In this document: in pieces, positions 1 through 6,668 of the stretch
How the letters are laid out: each line of letters starts with the position of its first letter
Position numbering within the stretch: position 1 is the first letter of the stretch
Assembly (NCBI GenBank): GCA_030043595.1
Contig: JASHXJ010000327.1
Span: 1 to 11,923 of the forward strand
DNA: 11,923 bases
From: Trebonia sp.
GTDB taxonomy: Bacteria; Actinomycetota; Actinomycetes; Streptosporangiales; Streptosporangiaceae
Direction: 5' to 3'
Position numbers and translations under genes: made by a program
Notes under the pieces: model-generated
Told to the model about the DNA's origin: nothing
Database searches by the model: none
Seen by the model: the letters and a program-made list of their open reading frames with translations, nothing else

Positions 1-494
1 AACTGCGTGCCCTCGACGGTGTTGTTGGTGACGAGGTGCAGGTACCTGGCGCGGCGCCGCGGCCTGATCGACGAGACAGGCGGCACGTAGCGGTAGGACC
101 TGTCGGCGGACGAGGCCGTGACCGCGACGTCGCGCCCCATCCGCTGGGGCTCGGCTATCGACTTGCACGCCCAGTACCCGGTGTCGACGTAATCGACGGG
201 CTCCCCCGGGGCGGAGAAATTCATCGGGATCATGCTGAACTGCAGCGATCCGCCGCCCTGCAGGAACAGCACCTCCCAGTCCCCGGTCAAGCCGAGCACA
301 CGGCGGACTCTGTCCGCGGTGTCGGCCAGCAGGAACTCGATCTCCGGCGCGCGGTGGCTGATTTCCATGACGCCCATCCCGGTGCCATGGAAGTCGACGA
401 TGTCCCGCTGCATGCGCGCTATGACTGGCCATGGCAATGCGGTGGGACCGGCAAAGAAGTTCAGGACGCCGCGGTCCATGTTCGTGACAGGCAA
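1..494 (-). CDS. serC: Phosphoserine aminotransferase, 5' part (runs off the left edge)
   Basis: PLP-dependent class V aminotransferase that converts 3-phosphohydroxypyruvate and glutamate to phosphoserine (serine biosynthesis) in the cytoplasm. The 164 visible residues include LNFFAGPTALP (11-21), the substrate-binding SHR (46-48), the cofactor loop QGGGSLQFSMIPMNF (79-93), DTGYW (104-108) and NNTVEGTQ at the cut. The catalytic lysine lies beyond the window. I prefer the TTG at 494-492 because an AAGGGG ribosome site sits 6 nt upstream (501-506); the ATG at 479 has no such site. An in-frame stop lies further upstream. The sequence resembles the Bacillus/E. coli SerC type, whereas actinomycetes usually carry the divergent mycobacterial type. 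It may therefore be a second copy, a transferred gene, or part of a specialised pathway. Family assignment is firm; exact role is inferred. Confidence 0.9.
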   Translation of the reverse strand, partial: MPVTNMDRGVLNFFAGPTALPWPVIARMQRDIVDFHGTGMGVMEISHRAPEIEFLLADTADRVRRVLGLTGDWEVLFLQGGGSLQFSMIPMNFSAPGEPVDYVDTGYWACKSIAEPQRMGRDVAVTASSADRSYRYVPPVSSIRPRRRARYLHLVTNNTVEGTQ

Positions 495-560
495 GGTTAA
501 CCCCTTCGGTGATGGCAGCTTCGGTACCACGATGACCGGCGCTCATTGCGCCGGGACTGA

Positions 561-573
561 ATCTGAATTAAGC
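561..573. repeat. 13-bp direct repeat, left copy
   Basis: ATCTGAATTAAGC occurs here and again at 1193-1205 in the same orientation, 632 bp apart. Both copies also have GCCGGG a few bases to the left. The motif is AT-rich in a very GC-rich region, and its core is a near palindrome. The two copies bracket the DUF234 remnant. This copy lies in the 5' region of serC, about 70 nt upstream of its start, and could alternatively contribute an AT-rich promoter box there. Confidence 0.6.
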
Positions 574-615
574 CGCGGCCACGGCGAAGCTTAAGAAGCT
601 GGCTCCGTCCCGCGT

Positions 616-666
616 GAACCGTCCGCTCGGCGCCACAGACGGCACCCGGCGCCGAGCGGATGGTTC
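616..666. repeat. 19-bp inverted repeat, 13-nt loop, at the broken edge of the DUF234 remnant
   Basis: The left arm 616-634 reads GAACCGTCCGCTCGGCGCC. The right arm 648-666 is its reverse complement except for one position, which would be a G-U pair in RNA. The right arm is in frame with the downstream remnant and reads as normal protein (GAERMVP), so the left arm looks like an inverted copy of coding sequence made at the breakpoint. It could also fold as a strong hairpin and block read-through. Confidence 0.7.
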
Positions 667-1184
667 CGGTGACCGAGCTGGAAACGCGCTCGCGCCGGCG
701 CATCTACCGGATCGCCGACAACTACCTCGCGTTCTACCTAGGGCCGCTCACCAGGTTCCGGGCCGAGATTGAGCGGGGCCTGGGCAGATCCATCATCGGT
801 CCCCTGGCCGCGTTCATCGATGGGCACATGGGGCCGGTGTACGAGGAGGCTTTCCGTGAGCATCTGCGGCGGCTGGCCAACCAGGGCGAGCTCGGTCAGG
901 ACATCGTGGCCGTCGGCTCATGGTGGGGCGCCGACAGCCAGCAGGGGATCGACGCCGTTGTCCTTGCGCGGCGCGGCCTTACCCGGGTGCCGGTGCTCGT
1001 CGGCGACGCCAAGTGGGCGGGCACCGTGAACGCCGGGCGCGTCAAGGCCGGGCTTGCGCGCAAGGCCGCGCGCCTGACAGAGGACGCTGAAGGACTGCAG
1101 TGCGCGATCTGCGGACGCGATGCCGTGGATCATGCCGACGATGACACCCTGACGGTTACAGCGAAGGACATCTTCGGTCCGTGA
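618..1184 (+). pseudogene. 5'-truncated DUF234-type ATPase (C-terminal domain only)
   Basis: The predicted protein matches the C-terminal part of the family of P-loop ATPases that end in a DUF234 domain (normally about 400-500 residues; role poorly known). From 660 it reads MVPVTELETRSRRRIYRIAD, then NYLAFYLGPLTRFRAEIERG, YEEAFREHLRRLA, SWWGADSQQGIDAVVLARRG and VPVLVGDAKW. The last two resemble a degenerate PD-(D/E)xK core; the residue before IDAVVL is Gly where I would expect Glu. The frame is open from 618, after a TGA at 615-617. The whole Walker A/B ATPase half is missing, no ribosome site precedes the ATG at 660, and the break falls in an inverted repeat. I therefore call it a remnant. 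A small standalone protein from 660 cannot be excluded. Confidence 0.75.
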
Positions 1185-1192
1185 GCCGGGCG

Positions 1193-1205
1193 ATCTGAAT
1201 TAAGC
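1193..1205. repeat. 13-bp direct repeat, right copy
   Basis: Second copy of ATCTGAATTAAGC (first at 561-573). It overlaps the 3' end of the methyltransferase gene and supplies its TAA stop codon (1202-1200 on the minus strand). It marks the border between the DUF234 remnant and the restriction-modification genes. Confidence 0.6.
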
Positions 1206-2213
1206 AGGGCGAGCCTGCGCCGCACGGCTCGAATGATGCCCGAGGTCGGTGACTGCCGGCACAGAGGCAGTTGCATTCAGCGCGTCGCGGATTGCTTCGC
1301 CCAGGGTCCTGGCGACTGGCGGCGGGAATGCGTTGCCGACCTGACGGTAGGCCGCTGTTTTCCGGCCCGAGAACTCCCAAGTGTCAGGAAAACCCTGGAT
1401 GCGGGCCACCATCCGGGTAGTCAGCTTTGGCATTCGGTCGATCGCGAAATCCGGCCCAGGAGGTTTATCGGCAATGCCGAGGCCGTCCACCCCCAGTTTT
1501 TTCCATGCTTCACGTGCACGGGTGGGACCAAGGTCCGGGCCGCCGTGCTTCTTGCTGCCGCCGACGATGGTGGGCCCGACCCCCCGGGCCTTGTCCCGCC
1601 ACTCGTCGGCGCCCGGCCAGCCGTCCGCACTGATGAGGTCGTGCAGCGTGTCACCGACCGTCGGCGGCGGAGAAGGTGCGGACTCCGGCCACCGGAAATG
1701 CCCCGCCCAGCGTTCCTGCACGGCCACCAGGACGAATCTGGGCCGCAGTTGAGGAACTCCATGTTCGCTGGCCTGCACGACATCCCACCATGTCTGGTAT
1801 CCGAATGCCCGCAACTGCTCCACCACATGGGCTCGGTAGCTGTCGAACCGGCTGGTGGCCAGGCCCGGCACGTTCTCCAGGAGGACGGCCCGCGGCGCGG
1901 TCTGCCTGACAAGCCGCAGTGCCTGCGGGAACAAGTCGCGGTCGTCGTCTTGGCCGAGCCGCTTACCCGCGATAGAGAAGGGAGGGCAGGGCACGCCGCC
2001 GGAGAAGAGATCGATGCCCGCGTAAGAGCGCCCGTCCAGGTTGTGAACGTCGTCTTCGACGACTTTCCACTCAGAGCCGCGGTTAAGGCGGAGAGTCTCG
2101 CATGCATCGGGGTCAAGTTCGACTACTGCCTCGTGGCTGAACCCTGCCTGCTCTAGGCCAAGCGACTGGCCGCCAGCACCGGCGCAGATCTCGAGGCAGC
2201 TCAGTTCGTGCAC
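1200..2213 (-). CDS. DNA (cytosine-5-)-methyltransferase of a type II restriction-modification system
   Basis: Transfers a methyl group from S-adenosylmethionine to cytosine C5 at the partner nuclease's site, protecting the host DNA. Numbered from the GTG start: motif I LEICAGAGGQSLGLEQAGF (7-25), motif IV GGVPCPPFS with nucleophile Cys76, motif VI LLENVPG with Glu113, motif VIII QLRPR (155-159), a target-recognition region at about 170-262, motif IX LTTRMVARIQGFPDTWEF (264-281), and motif X AYRQVGNAFPPPVA (288-301). All catalytic motifs are intact, at 337 residues. I chose the GTG at 2213 because GGAGG lies 4 nt upstream and motif I then starts at the usual distance from the N-terminus. The frame is open to an ATG at 2273 (357 residues) that has no good ribosome site. 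It lies directly downstream of the nuclease gene and is probably co-transcribed with it. Confidence 0.93.
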   Translation of the reverse strand: MHELSCLEICAGAGGQSLGLEQAGFSHEAVVELDPDACETLRLNRGSEWKVVEDDVHNLDGRSYAGIDLFSGGVPCPPFSIAGKRLGQDDDRDLFPQALRLVRQTAPRAVLLENVPGLATSRFDSYRAHVVEQLRAFGYQTWWDVVQASEHGVPQLRPRFVLVAVQERWAGHFRWPESAPSPPPTVGDTLHDLISADGWPGADEWRDKARGVGPTIVGGSKKHGGPDLGPTRAREAWKKLGVDGLGIADKPPGPDFAIDRMPKLTTRMVARIQGFPDTWEFSGRKTAAYRQVGNAFPPPVARTLGEAIRDALNATASVPAVTDLGHHSSRAAQARPA

Positions 2214-2291
2214 AGTTCCTCCAGTGCTAGCATCAAGGCTCATTCTGCCCGTGGGTACCGACATTCGACGCATGCCACGCCGTCCGCCCGG

Positions 2292-2306
2292 TCCTGGTTA
2301 CCAGGA
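2292..2306. promoter_or_regulatory. Perfect 15-bp palindrome on the nuclease stop codon
   Basis: TCCTGGTTACCAGGA has two 7-bp arms around a single central base. The nuclease stop codon (TAA, minus strand) is at its centre, and it lies about 80 nt upstream of the methyltransferase start. It could be a protein-binding dyad setting methyltransferase expression, or a small hairpin at the nuclease 3' end. No controller-protein gene is visible in the window. Confidence 0.4.
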
Positions 2307-3059
2307 ACCCAGGGTCTCGGCCAGCAACTCGTAGCTGAGCAGGCGCCGCTGGCCTACGACCTCCCGCCACGCATCTTGCTGCTCTGGATTGGCATTCTCG
2401 CTCACGCTGGCATTGAGGGCATCGAAAGCCACATGGTACACAGCGTCGACCTCGCCGGTTCCCCTGGCGATCGAGGCCAGGCGGCTAGGCAACGGCTCAG
2501 CAGTCACGGTCACCAGGTGCGGCTGCCTGCCACGACGATGACGGATCATCTGCAGGCACTCATGCCGGATGTTCTGCACCCGGTCGGAGCGGATCGTCCA
2601 CTTGCACGAGATTGCCGCATGCAGCGGAGGCAGCCCGGACGCAGTCACCACATTCCCCAGGGCGACCGTCACGTCCGGCTTGATGAGGTAATCCATCCCC
2701 ACGCTGATGCGCAGCTCAGGATTGGCGCGGACCAGTTCGGCCACCTTATTGAGGTGCGCGTACTGGTCGAACTGGGTGATAATCGCGCCCCGGGCGACCA
2801 CCCAGCCACGCTCGGGGCGCAGCTTCGGGAGTTGCGCAGCGAGGTGGTCACAGACTTCCTGTTCCAGCGGTCCTCCGGGGTCCTTGGGCACGTCGGAGAC
2901 CATGTCTCGCACCACGTCGAGGTAATCAAGCATCCCGGCGCCGATCCGGATGGACTCCGCATTGTCCACATCTGCAAGGTTCGGCACCAAGGGCCAGCCC
3001 AACTTGTTCTTCCCGCTCTGCTTCCACCCGAGCAGAGCAGGCGCAAACGGCGCCGTCAC
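2298..3059 (-). CDS. Type II restriction endonuclease, NgoMIV/Cfr10I (CCGG) family
   Basis: Cleaves unmethylated foreign DNA. Residues 151-167 hold the family signature: SCKW, then RSDR (157-160), then QNIRHE. Lys153 and Glu167 are 14 residues apart, as are Lys187 and Glu201 of NgoMIV, and Asp129 in KPDV is the expected metal-binding acid. RSDR corresponds to the NgoMIV residues that read the CCGG core, so a site containing CCGG (GCCGGC is the natural first guess) is inferred. Glu66 or Glu68 may match NgoMIV Glu70. The protein is 253 residues against about 286 for NgoMIV, and Asp129-Lys153 spacing is 24 rather than about 47, so a loop is shorter. Start: GTG at 3059 with AGGAGG 6 nt upstream (3066-3071). 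First gene of the pair, with the methyltransferase next on the same strand. Confidence 0.88.
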   Translation of the reverse strand: MTAPFAPALLGWKQSGKNKLGWPLVPNLADVDNAESIRIGAGMLDYLDVVRDMVSDVPKDPGGPLEQEVCDHLAAQLPKLRPERGWVVARGAIITQFDQYAHLNKVAELVRANPELRISVGMDYLIKPDVTVALGNVVTASGLPPLHAAISCKWTIRSDRVQNIRHECLQMIRHRRGRQPHLVTVTAEPLPSRLASIARGTGEVDAVYHVAFDALNASVSENANPEQQDAWREVVGQRRLLSYELLAETLGSW

Positions 3060-3204
3060 GCACTACCTCCTGTGCACAAATCACCGGCATTCCACGGCAT
3101 GCGCCACATGTTCTCACGCCCGCGCCGCACCTGGCCGAAGACGATATGGTCTGGCACAGCGCCTGGCCTGGGGCACGACTGGCATGCCCGAACGGAGGCA
3201 GAAG
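3060..3204. promoter_or_regulatory. Divergent intergenic region: nuclease (minus) and collagen-like gene (plus)
   Basis: These 145 bp carry both ribosome sites: AGGAGG on the minus strand at 3066-3071 and GGAGG on the plus strand at 3194-3198. TATGGT (3145-3150) fits the actinobacterial TANNNT -10 pattern for the plus-strand gene, but no clear -35 precedes it. Small palindromes TGTGCACA (3071-3078) and GGCATGCC (3181-3188) are present. I see no convincing -10 for the nuclease gene. Confidence 0.4.
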
Positions 3205-3888
3205 ATGAAACTGAAGACGCGGACCATCGTTGCCGCGGGCGCCGCGACCCTGCTCCTCGCGGCAGGGACCACCGTCGCGGCTGCGGCGGTGCTGTCCGAT
3301 CCCAGCCCGGTGTCCGGTTCCGGCGTCATCGACGGTTGCTGGACCAGCGCCGCCATCGACGGCAGCCACATCCTCGTCCTGCAAAACCAGGGCACGACCT
3401 GCCCCAGGGGGACCACCCCGATCTCCTGGAACGAGTCGGGGCCGCCGGGCCCGCCCGGACCCGCGGGCACACCGGGAGCCAACGGCTCACCCGGAACGGG
3501 AGCCACGGTCGCGGCGCTGGCGACCGGGAATGCGAGCTGCCCGAACGGCGGAGCATCGATCGCCGACGGCAGCGGCGATGTGGCCTACGCCTGCAACGGG
3601 GCGCCAGGGCCGGAGGTTCTCGCCTACGGCGGCGTGAACGACAACGGTGTCACCTGCTCGTTCTTCATCGGCCCGTCCGGCGCCAACGCCACTGACCTTA
3701 CAGCCAGCTTCGACACGCTGGCCGACGCGTGCGTTGTGAGTGGTTTCCCGGCGGACACCCTTCCGCTCTCGATACCCTCCGGCGCGTCATTCGACCCGAG
3801 CACGGGGGAGCTAACGTTCCCCGTAGTGGGAGTAGGAGCGGGAAAGGGCAGCAGTTTCCTGTTCGCGGTCCTGGAAATGCAGTCCTAG
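3205..3888 (+). CDS. Secreted protein with a short collagen-like segment
   Basis: The 227-residue protein has a typical Sec signal: MKLKTR, a hydrophobic run at about 8-27, and an AAA-rich site near residue 28. A cysteine-containing N-terminal module follows (GVIDGCW ... CPRGTTPISWNESGP), similar to modules that precede collagen-like stretches in many actinobacterial exported proteins. Seven Gly-X-Y triplets cover 79-99, beginning GPPGPPGPA. The C-terminal part contains SCPNGGASIADGSGDVAYAC and a final beta-rich domain. Six cysteines lie after the signal, allowing three disulfides. No LPXTG motif or second membrane segment is seen, so release or loose surface attachment is likely. Start: ATG with GGAGG 6 nt upstream; the open frame extends far upstream but without a ribosome site or sensible protein. 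Function unknown; perhaps surface or matrix related. Confidence 0.82.
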   Translation: MKLKTRTIVAAGAATLLLAAGTTVAAAAVLSDPSPVSGSGVIDGCWTSAAIDGSHILVLQNQGTTCPRGTTPISWNESGPPGPPGPAGTPGANGSPGTGATVAALATGNASCPNGGASIADGSGDVAYACNGAPGPEVLAYGGVNDNGVTCSFFIGPSGANATDLTASFDTLADACVVSGFPADTLPLSIPSGASFDPSTGELTFPVVGVGAGKGSSFLFAVLEMQS

Positions 3889-3905
3889 CGGCGAGGGCGT
3901 CGCCG
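3889..3905. terminator. Possible hairpin terminator between convergent genes
   Basis: CGGCGA and TCGCCG pair around a 5-nt loop in the 28-bp gap between the collagen-like gene and the reductase gene, which converge here. The stem has only 6 bp and no T-run follows, so any terminator role is tentative. Confidence 0.35.
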
Positions 3906-3916
3906 GTCAGCGTCCC

Positions 3917-4873
3917 TCAGGCTTCGGCGTGCAGGCGGTTCACGCGGCGCGGCCAGGTGGCTTCCAGCAAGTGGATGAGCTGGGTGATGAGCGCGTTCAG
4001 CGGCGCCTCGAGGCCATGCGCCACGGCCCGGGACGCGATCGCGCCGTTGAGGTGGCCGACCTCGGTTGCCCGGCCGTTCATCAGGTCCTGCAGGGTGGAC
4101 GCCAGGTGGTCGCCGGACGCGGACGGGTCGAACTGCGCCTTCATCAGGCGCAGCGAAGCCGCCGTGTCCACGGTGACGCCTTCCGCCGCGGCCACCGCCG
4201 CCACCTCGTCCAGGATCGAGCCGGCCAGCGCGTCAAACCCGTCATACAAGGCCAGTGCGGACACGGGGATCGACGCGATGGCGCACAGCGCGTTCATCAC
4301 GCAGTTGAAGGCGACCTTCGCCCAGATCACGCCGAGCACGTCGTCGGCCGCCTGGGCGGGCAGGCCTGCGGCGGACAGAGCATGCACGGTCCGTTCGGCA
4401 TGATCGGAAGGCCCTGGCTGGAGCGCGCCGAGGACTGTCTCACCGGACCCCAGCGCGCGGATGTGCCCAGGGCCGAGGAGCTCGGTGCCGAGTGTGGTGG
4501 TGCCGGCCAGCAGCCGCGAATCGGGCACGTACTGCAGCAGCGTCTCGATGTTGCCCAGGCCGTTCTGCAGGGTGAGGACCACCGTGGACGGCCCGATCGC
4601 GCCCGCCGCGGCGGCCGCCACCGCGGCCGTCGCCGTGGCCTTGGTGAACACGATGAGCAGGTCCGCGTGCTCCCCGGCCGGGGCCGGGAAGACCCGCGCC
4701 GGGACCTGCAGCACCCGGGAGCCGCCCGGGTCGTCGATCCGCAGCCCGGCGACGTTGATCGCCGAGACGTGCTCCGGCCACCCGTCGAGCAGCAGCACGT
4801 CATGGCCTGCCAGCAGCAGCGCGCCGCCGAACCGGCATCCCATGGCTCCGGCTCCGGCGATCGTGATCTTCAC
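3917..4873 (-). CDS. Ketopantoate reductase (PanE/ApbA) family oxidoreductase
   Basis: NAD(P)H-dependent 2-keto-acid reductase family of 318 residues. The N-terminal Rossmann fold starts at once, MKITIAGAGAMGCRFGG, with the dinucleotide-binding glycines at 7-12. TLQNGLGN (101-108) is the conserved Asn loop. VIWAKVAFNCVMNALCAI (182-199) holds the catalytic Lys186 and the Asn190/Asn194 pair, and ATEVGHLNG (269-277) supplies the expected Glu271. The key residues match true ketopantoate reductases, but its position as last gene in an operon with a ring-cleavage dioxygenase and an aldolase suggests it reduces a different 2-oxo acid. The GTG start overlaps the dioxygenase stop as GTGA (4870-4873), implying translational coupling. 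The N-terminal motif position supports this start. I give no symbol because pantothenate synthesis is not supported by context. Confidence 0.85.
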   Translation of the reverse strand: MKITIAGAGAMGCRFGGALLLAGHDVLLLDGWPEHVSAINVAGLRIDDPGGSRVLQVPARVFPAPAGEHADLLIVFTKATATAAVAAAAAGAIGPSTVVLTLQNGLGNIETLLQYVPDSRLLAGTTTLGTELLGPGHIRALGSGETVLGALQPGPSDHAERTVHALSAAGLPAQAADDVLGVIWAKVAFNCVMNALCAIASIPVSALALYDGFDALAGSILDEVAAVAAAEGVTVDTAASLRLMKAQFDPSASGDHLASTLQDLMNGRATEVGHLNGAIASRAVAHGLEAPLNALITQLIHLLEATWPRRVNRLHAEA

Positions 4874-5886
4874 GGCTGCCCCAGGTACGCCGGGGCGGGC
4901 CAGTCCGAGCAGTCCGACTCCGCGGGCGCGCCGACAGGCGGGGTGCCGTAGTTCCGGAACGTTGACGGCAGCCGGGCGCCCCAGCCCGGCTTGGCCGCGT
5001 ACTCCGAGGACGTCCAGATCACCGGGTTGTCGTCCGGGTCGAACCCGAGGTAACCGCCCGAGCAGATCTCGATCCGGTTGCCGCCCGGCTCGCGCGTGTA
5101 CAGGTAGAACCCCTGGATCGGGATGTGCCGGGACGGCCCGGCCTCGATCGGCACGAAGGCGTCGTTCATCAGGTCGGCTGCCCGCAGCACGTCCTCCCGC
5201 GAGTCCACCCAGAACGCCAGGTGGTGCAGCCGCCCCGCCCCGCCCAGGTAGTCCCGCACGTAGATGACCTCGTGCCCCTGGACGGTGCTGCTCAGCCACG
5301 CCCCGTCCTCGGAGCCGTCGGGCCGCCGGATGATCTCGAACGTGCGCAGCCCGAACCCGTCGTCCCAGAATTCACGGCACGCCCGCACGTCGCGCGCCAT
5401 CAGGTTGACGTGCTCCAGGCGCCGGACGTTGGCGCCGCAACCCAGGTACCGCTGGTGGTTGGTCTTCATCGCGGGCGGCTCCCCGGCCGGCGCGGACCAC
5501 TTCGAGGTCTCGTAGTAGATCCGCATCGGGTGCCCGTCCGGGTCGGCGAACTCAAAGAAGGGCCCCTTCCCCGCTTCCGGCTGCACCCAGGAACCGGAGA
5601 CGCCGGCCGACTTGAGCCACCCGACCCGGCGCTCCAGCGCCGCGGGACTCCACGCGCGCACCGCCATGTGCCCCAGGCCTGCGTGATCAGAGGCCGTCAG
5701 CTTCAGGCAGTACGGCTCGTAGTCGCCGTATCCGCGCAGGTACCAGGAGCCGCCGCCCTCGGCCGCCACGGTCAGGCCGAGCAGCGAGGTGAAGTAGCGC
5801 AGGCTCTCCTCCGGCACCGGGGTGAGCAGTTCCGCGTGCCCGATGTGCGCGACGTCGCGCCATTTCTCGGTCATCAGCTCGGTCAT
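4870..5886 (-). CDS. Extradiol ring-cleavage dioxygenase, catechol 2,3-dioxygenase (XylE)-like, VOC superfamily
   Basis: Two-domain type I extradiol dioxygenase (338 residues): Fe(II)-dependent meta-cleavage of a catechol-type ring. The N-terminal VOC domain (about 13-127) ends in FEFADPDGHPMRIYYE. The catalytic C-terminal domain (about 155-285) carries all expected residues: metal ligands His159 (LEHVN), His221/222 (GRLHHLAFWV) and Glu273 (GGNRIEICSGG), plus second-sphere His205 (QGHEVIYV), His254 (GPSRH) and Tyr261/263, matching XylE His199, His246 and Tyr255. The NPVIWT tail element is also XylE-like. Substrate is unknown. Start: ATG at 5886 with AAGGA 7 nt upstream (5894-5898), 10 bp after the aldolase stop. 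The stop overlaps the reductase start by 4 nt. Confidence 0.88.
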   Translation of the reverse strand: MTELMTEKWRDVAHIGHAELLTPVPEESLRYFTSLLGLTVAAEGGGSWYLRGYGDYEPYCLKLTASDHAGLGHMAVRAWSPAALERRVGWLKSAGVSGSWVQPEAGKGPFFEFADPDGHPMRIYYETSKWSAPAGEPPAMKTNHQRYLGCGANVRRLEHVNLMARDVRACREFWDDGFGLRTFEIIRRPDGSEDGAWLSSTVQGHEVIYVRDYLGGAGRLHHLAFWVDSREDVLRAADLMNDAFVPIEAGPSRHIPIQGFYLYTREPGGNRIEICSGGYLGFDPDDNPVIWTSSEYAAKPGWGARLPSTFRNYGTPPVGAPAESDCSDWPAPAYLGQP

Positions 5887-5896
5887 CAGCCCGTCC

Positions 5897-6613
5897 TTAG
5901 CCGTCCGCGGGAAGCTGGAGCTGTCGCAGGGCCGCCCGCGCGGCCGCGGCGAGCATCGTCAGGTCGCTGGAGACGGCGAGCAGCGTCAGCCCGCGGGCCG
6001 CCCACTGCAGCGCCTCCTCGGCGCTGCCGCAGAAGATCCCGAGCGGCGTCCCGTGCCGGAGCGTCGCGGCGACCACCGAGTCGATCGCGCCCGTCACGTC
6101 GGGGTGCCGCGCGTCGCCCGGATGCCCCACCGACACCGACATGTCGCTCGGCCCGATGAACAGCGCGTCGAACACGCCGGCCTGCAGGATCTCACCGAGC
6201 GCGGCGACCCCTTCCGCCGACTCGATCTGCCCGACGAGCACCGTCGATTCCAGGCTGGCCGCCACGTAGGAGGCAGCCGGCACAGCCCCGAACCGCGCGG
6301 CCCGCGTCGACAGTGCCAGCGACCGCGTCCCCACGGGCGGGTACTGCGCCGCCGCGCGCACCGCCAGCGCGTCCGCCGCGCAGCAGACGTCGCTGACCTG
6401 GATCCCGGTCACCCCGGAATCGAGCAGCTGCCCGCACAGCCCGAGCGCCGAGGCGGGCATCCGCACGACGACCGGCACGCCGTGGGCGTCGCACGCGCGG
6501 ACGATGCCCTCGATGTCGCCCGCCGACAGCGACGAGTGCTCCAGGTCGGCGACGATGAGGTCGTACCCGGCGCCAGCCAGCGCGTCGGTGACCAGCGGGT
6601 CGCGGGACTTCAC
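5897..6613 (-). CDS. HpcH/HpaI-family aldolase (class II, metal-dependent); true N-terminus lies upstream
   Basis: Pyruvate- or oxo-acid-releasing aldolase family with a TIM barrel. From the GTG at 6613: VADLEHSS with base His26, VVVRMP with Arg51, QIESAEGV with Glu131, and FIGPSDMSVSVG with Asp157. These match E. coli HpaI His45, Arg70, Glu149 and Asp175, each about 18-19 residues earlier, so a protein started at this GTG lacks the first barrel strand. The same frame upstream encodes the missing piece, LPLRARLRGGERLLSTF (codons 6664-6614), but contains no ATG, GTG or TTG back to the stop at 6766-6764. It may start at a CTG, continue from the cupin by a +1 shift, or be disrupted by a one-base change. 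In the operon it would split the ring-cleavage product or a derivative of it. Confidence 0.85.
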   Translation of the reverse strand: MKSRDPLVTDALAGAGYDLIVADLEHSSLSAGDIEGIVRACDAHGVPVVVRMPASALGLCGQLLDSGVTGIQVSDVCCAADALAVRAAAQYPPVGTRSLALSTRAARFGAVPAASYVAASLESTVLVGQIESAEGVAALGEILQAGVFDALFIGPSDMSVSVGHPGDARHPDVTGAIDSVVAATLRHGTPLGIFCGSAEEALQWAARGLTLLAVSSDLTMLAAAARAALRQLQLPADG

Positions 6614-6668
6614 GAACGTGCTGAGCAGCCGCTCGCCGCCGCGCAGCCGCGCCCGCAGCGGCAGCCGC

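Noticed and set aside
36..594. Plus-strand open frames over the left end
   Set aside because: They are antisense to serC, whose minus-strand frame encodes recognisable family motifs and has a good ribosome site.
497..703. Minus-strand 68-residue open frame
   Set aside because: Arg-rich with no recognisable features; it runs antisense across the inverted repeat and the remnant start, with no supporting ribosome site.
1233..2156. Long plus-strand frame (307 residues) over the methyltransferase
   Set aside because: Opposite-strand shadow of a gene with all conserved methyltransferase motifs; composition is low complexity.
2950..3204. N-terminal extension of the collagen-like protein
   Set aside because: The extension would be antisense to the nuclease start and would bury the signal peptide; the ATG at 3205 has a good ribosome site.
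2208..3695. Very long plus-strand frame (495 residues) over the nuclease and into the collagen-like gene
   Set aside because: It is antisense to the nuclease and out of frame with the collagen-like gene; no domain or signal is recognisable, so it is a high-GC artefact.
4874..5299. N-terminal extension of the reductase to 460 residues
   Set aside because: The Rossmann GxGxxG motif starts right after the GTG at 4873; the extension is a frame-shifted shadow of the dioxygenase C-terminus.
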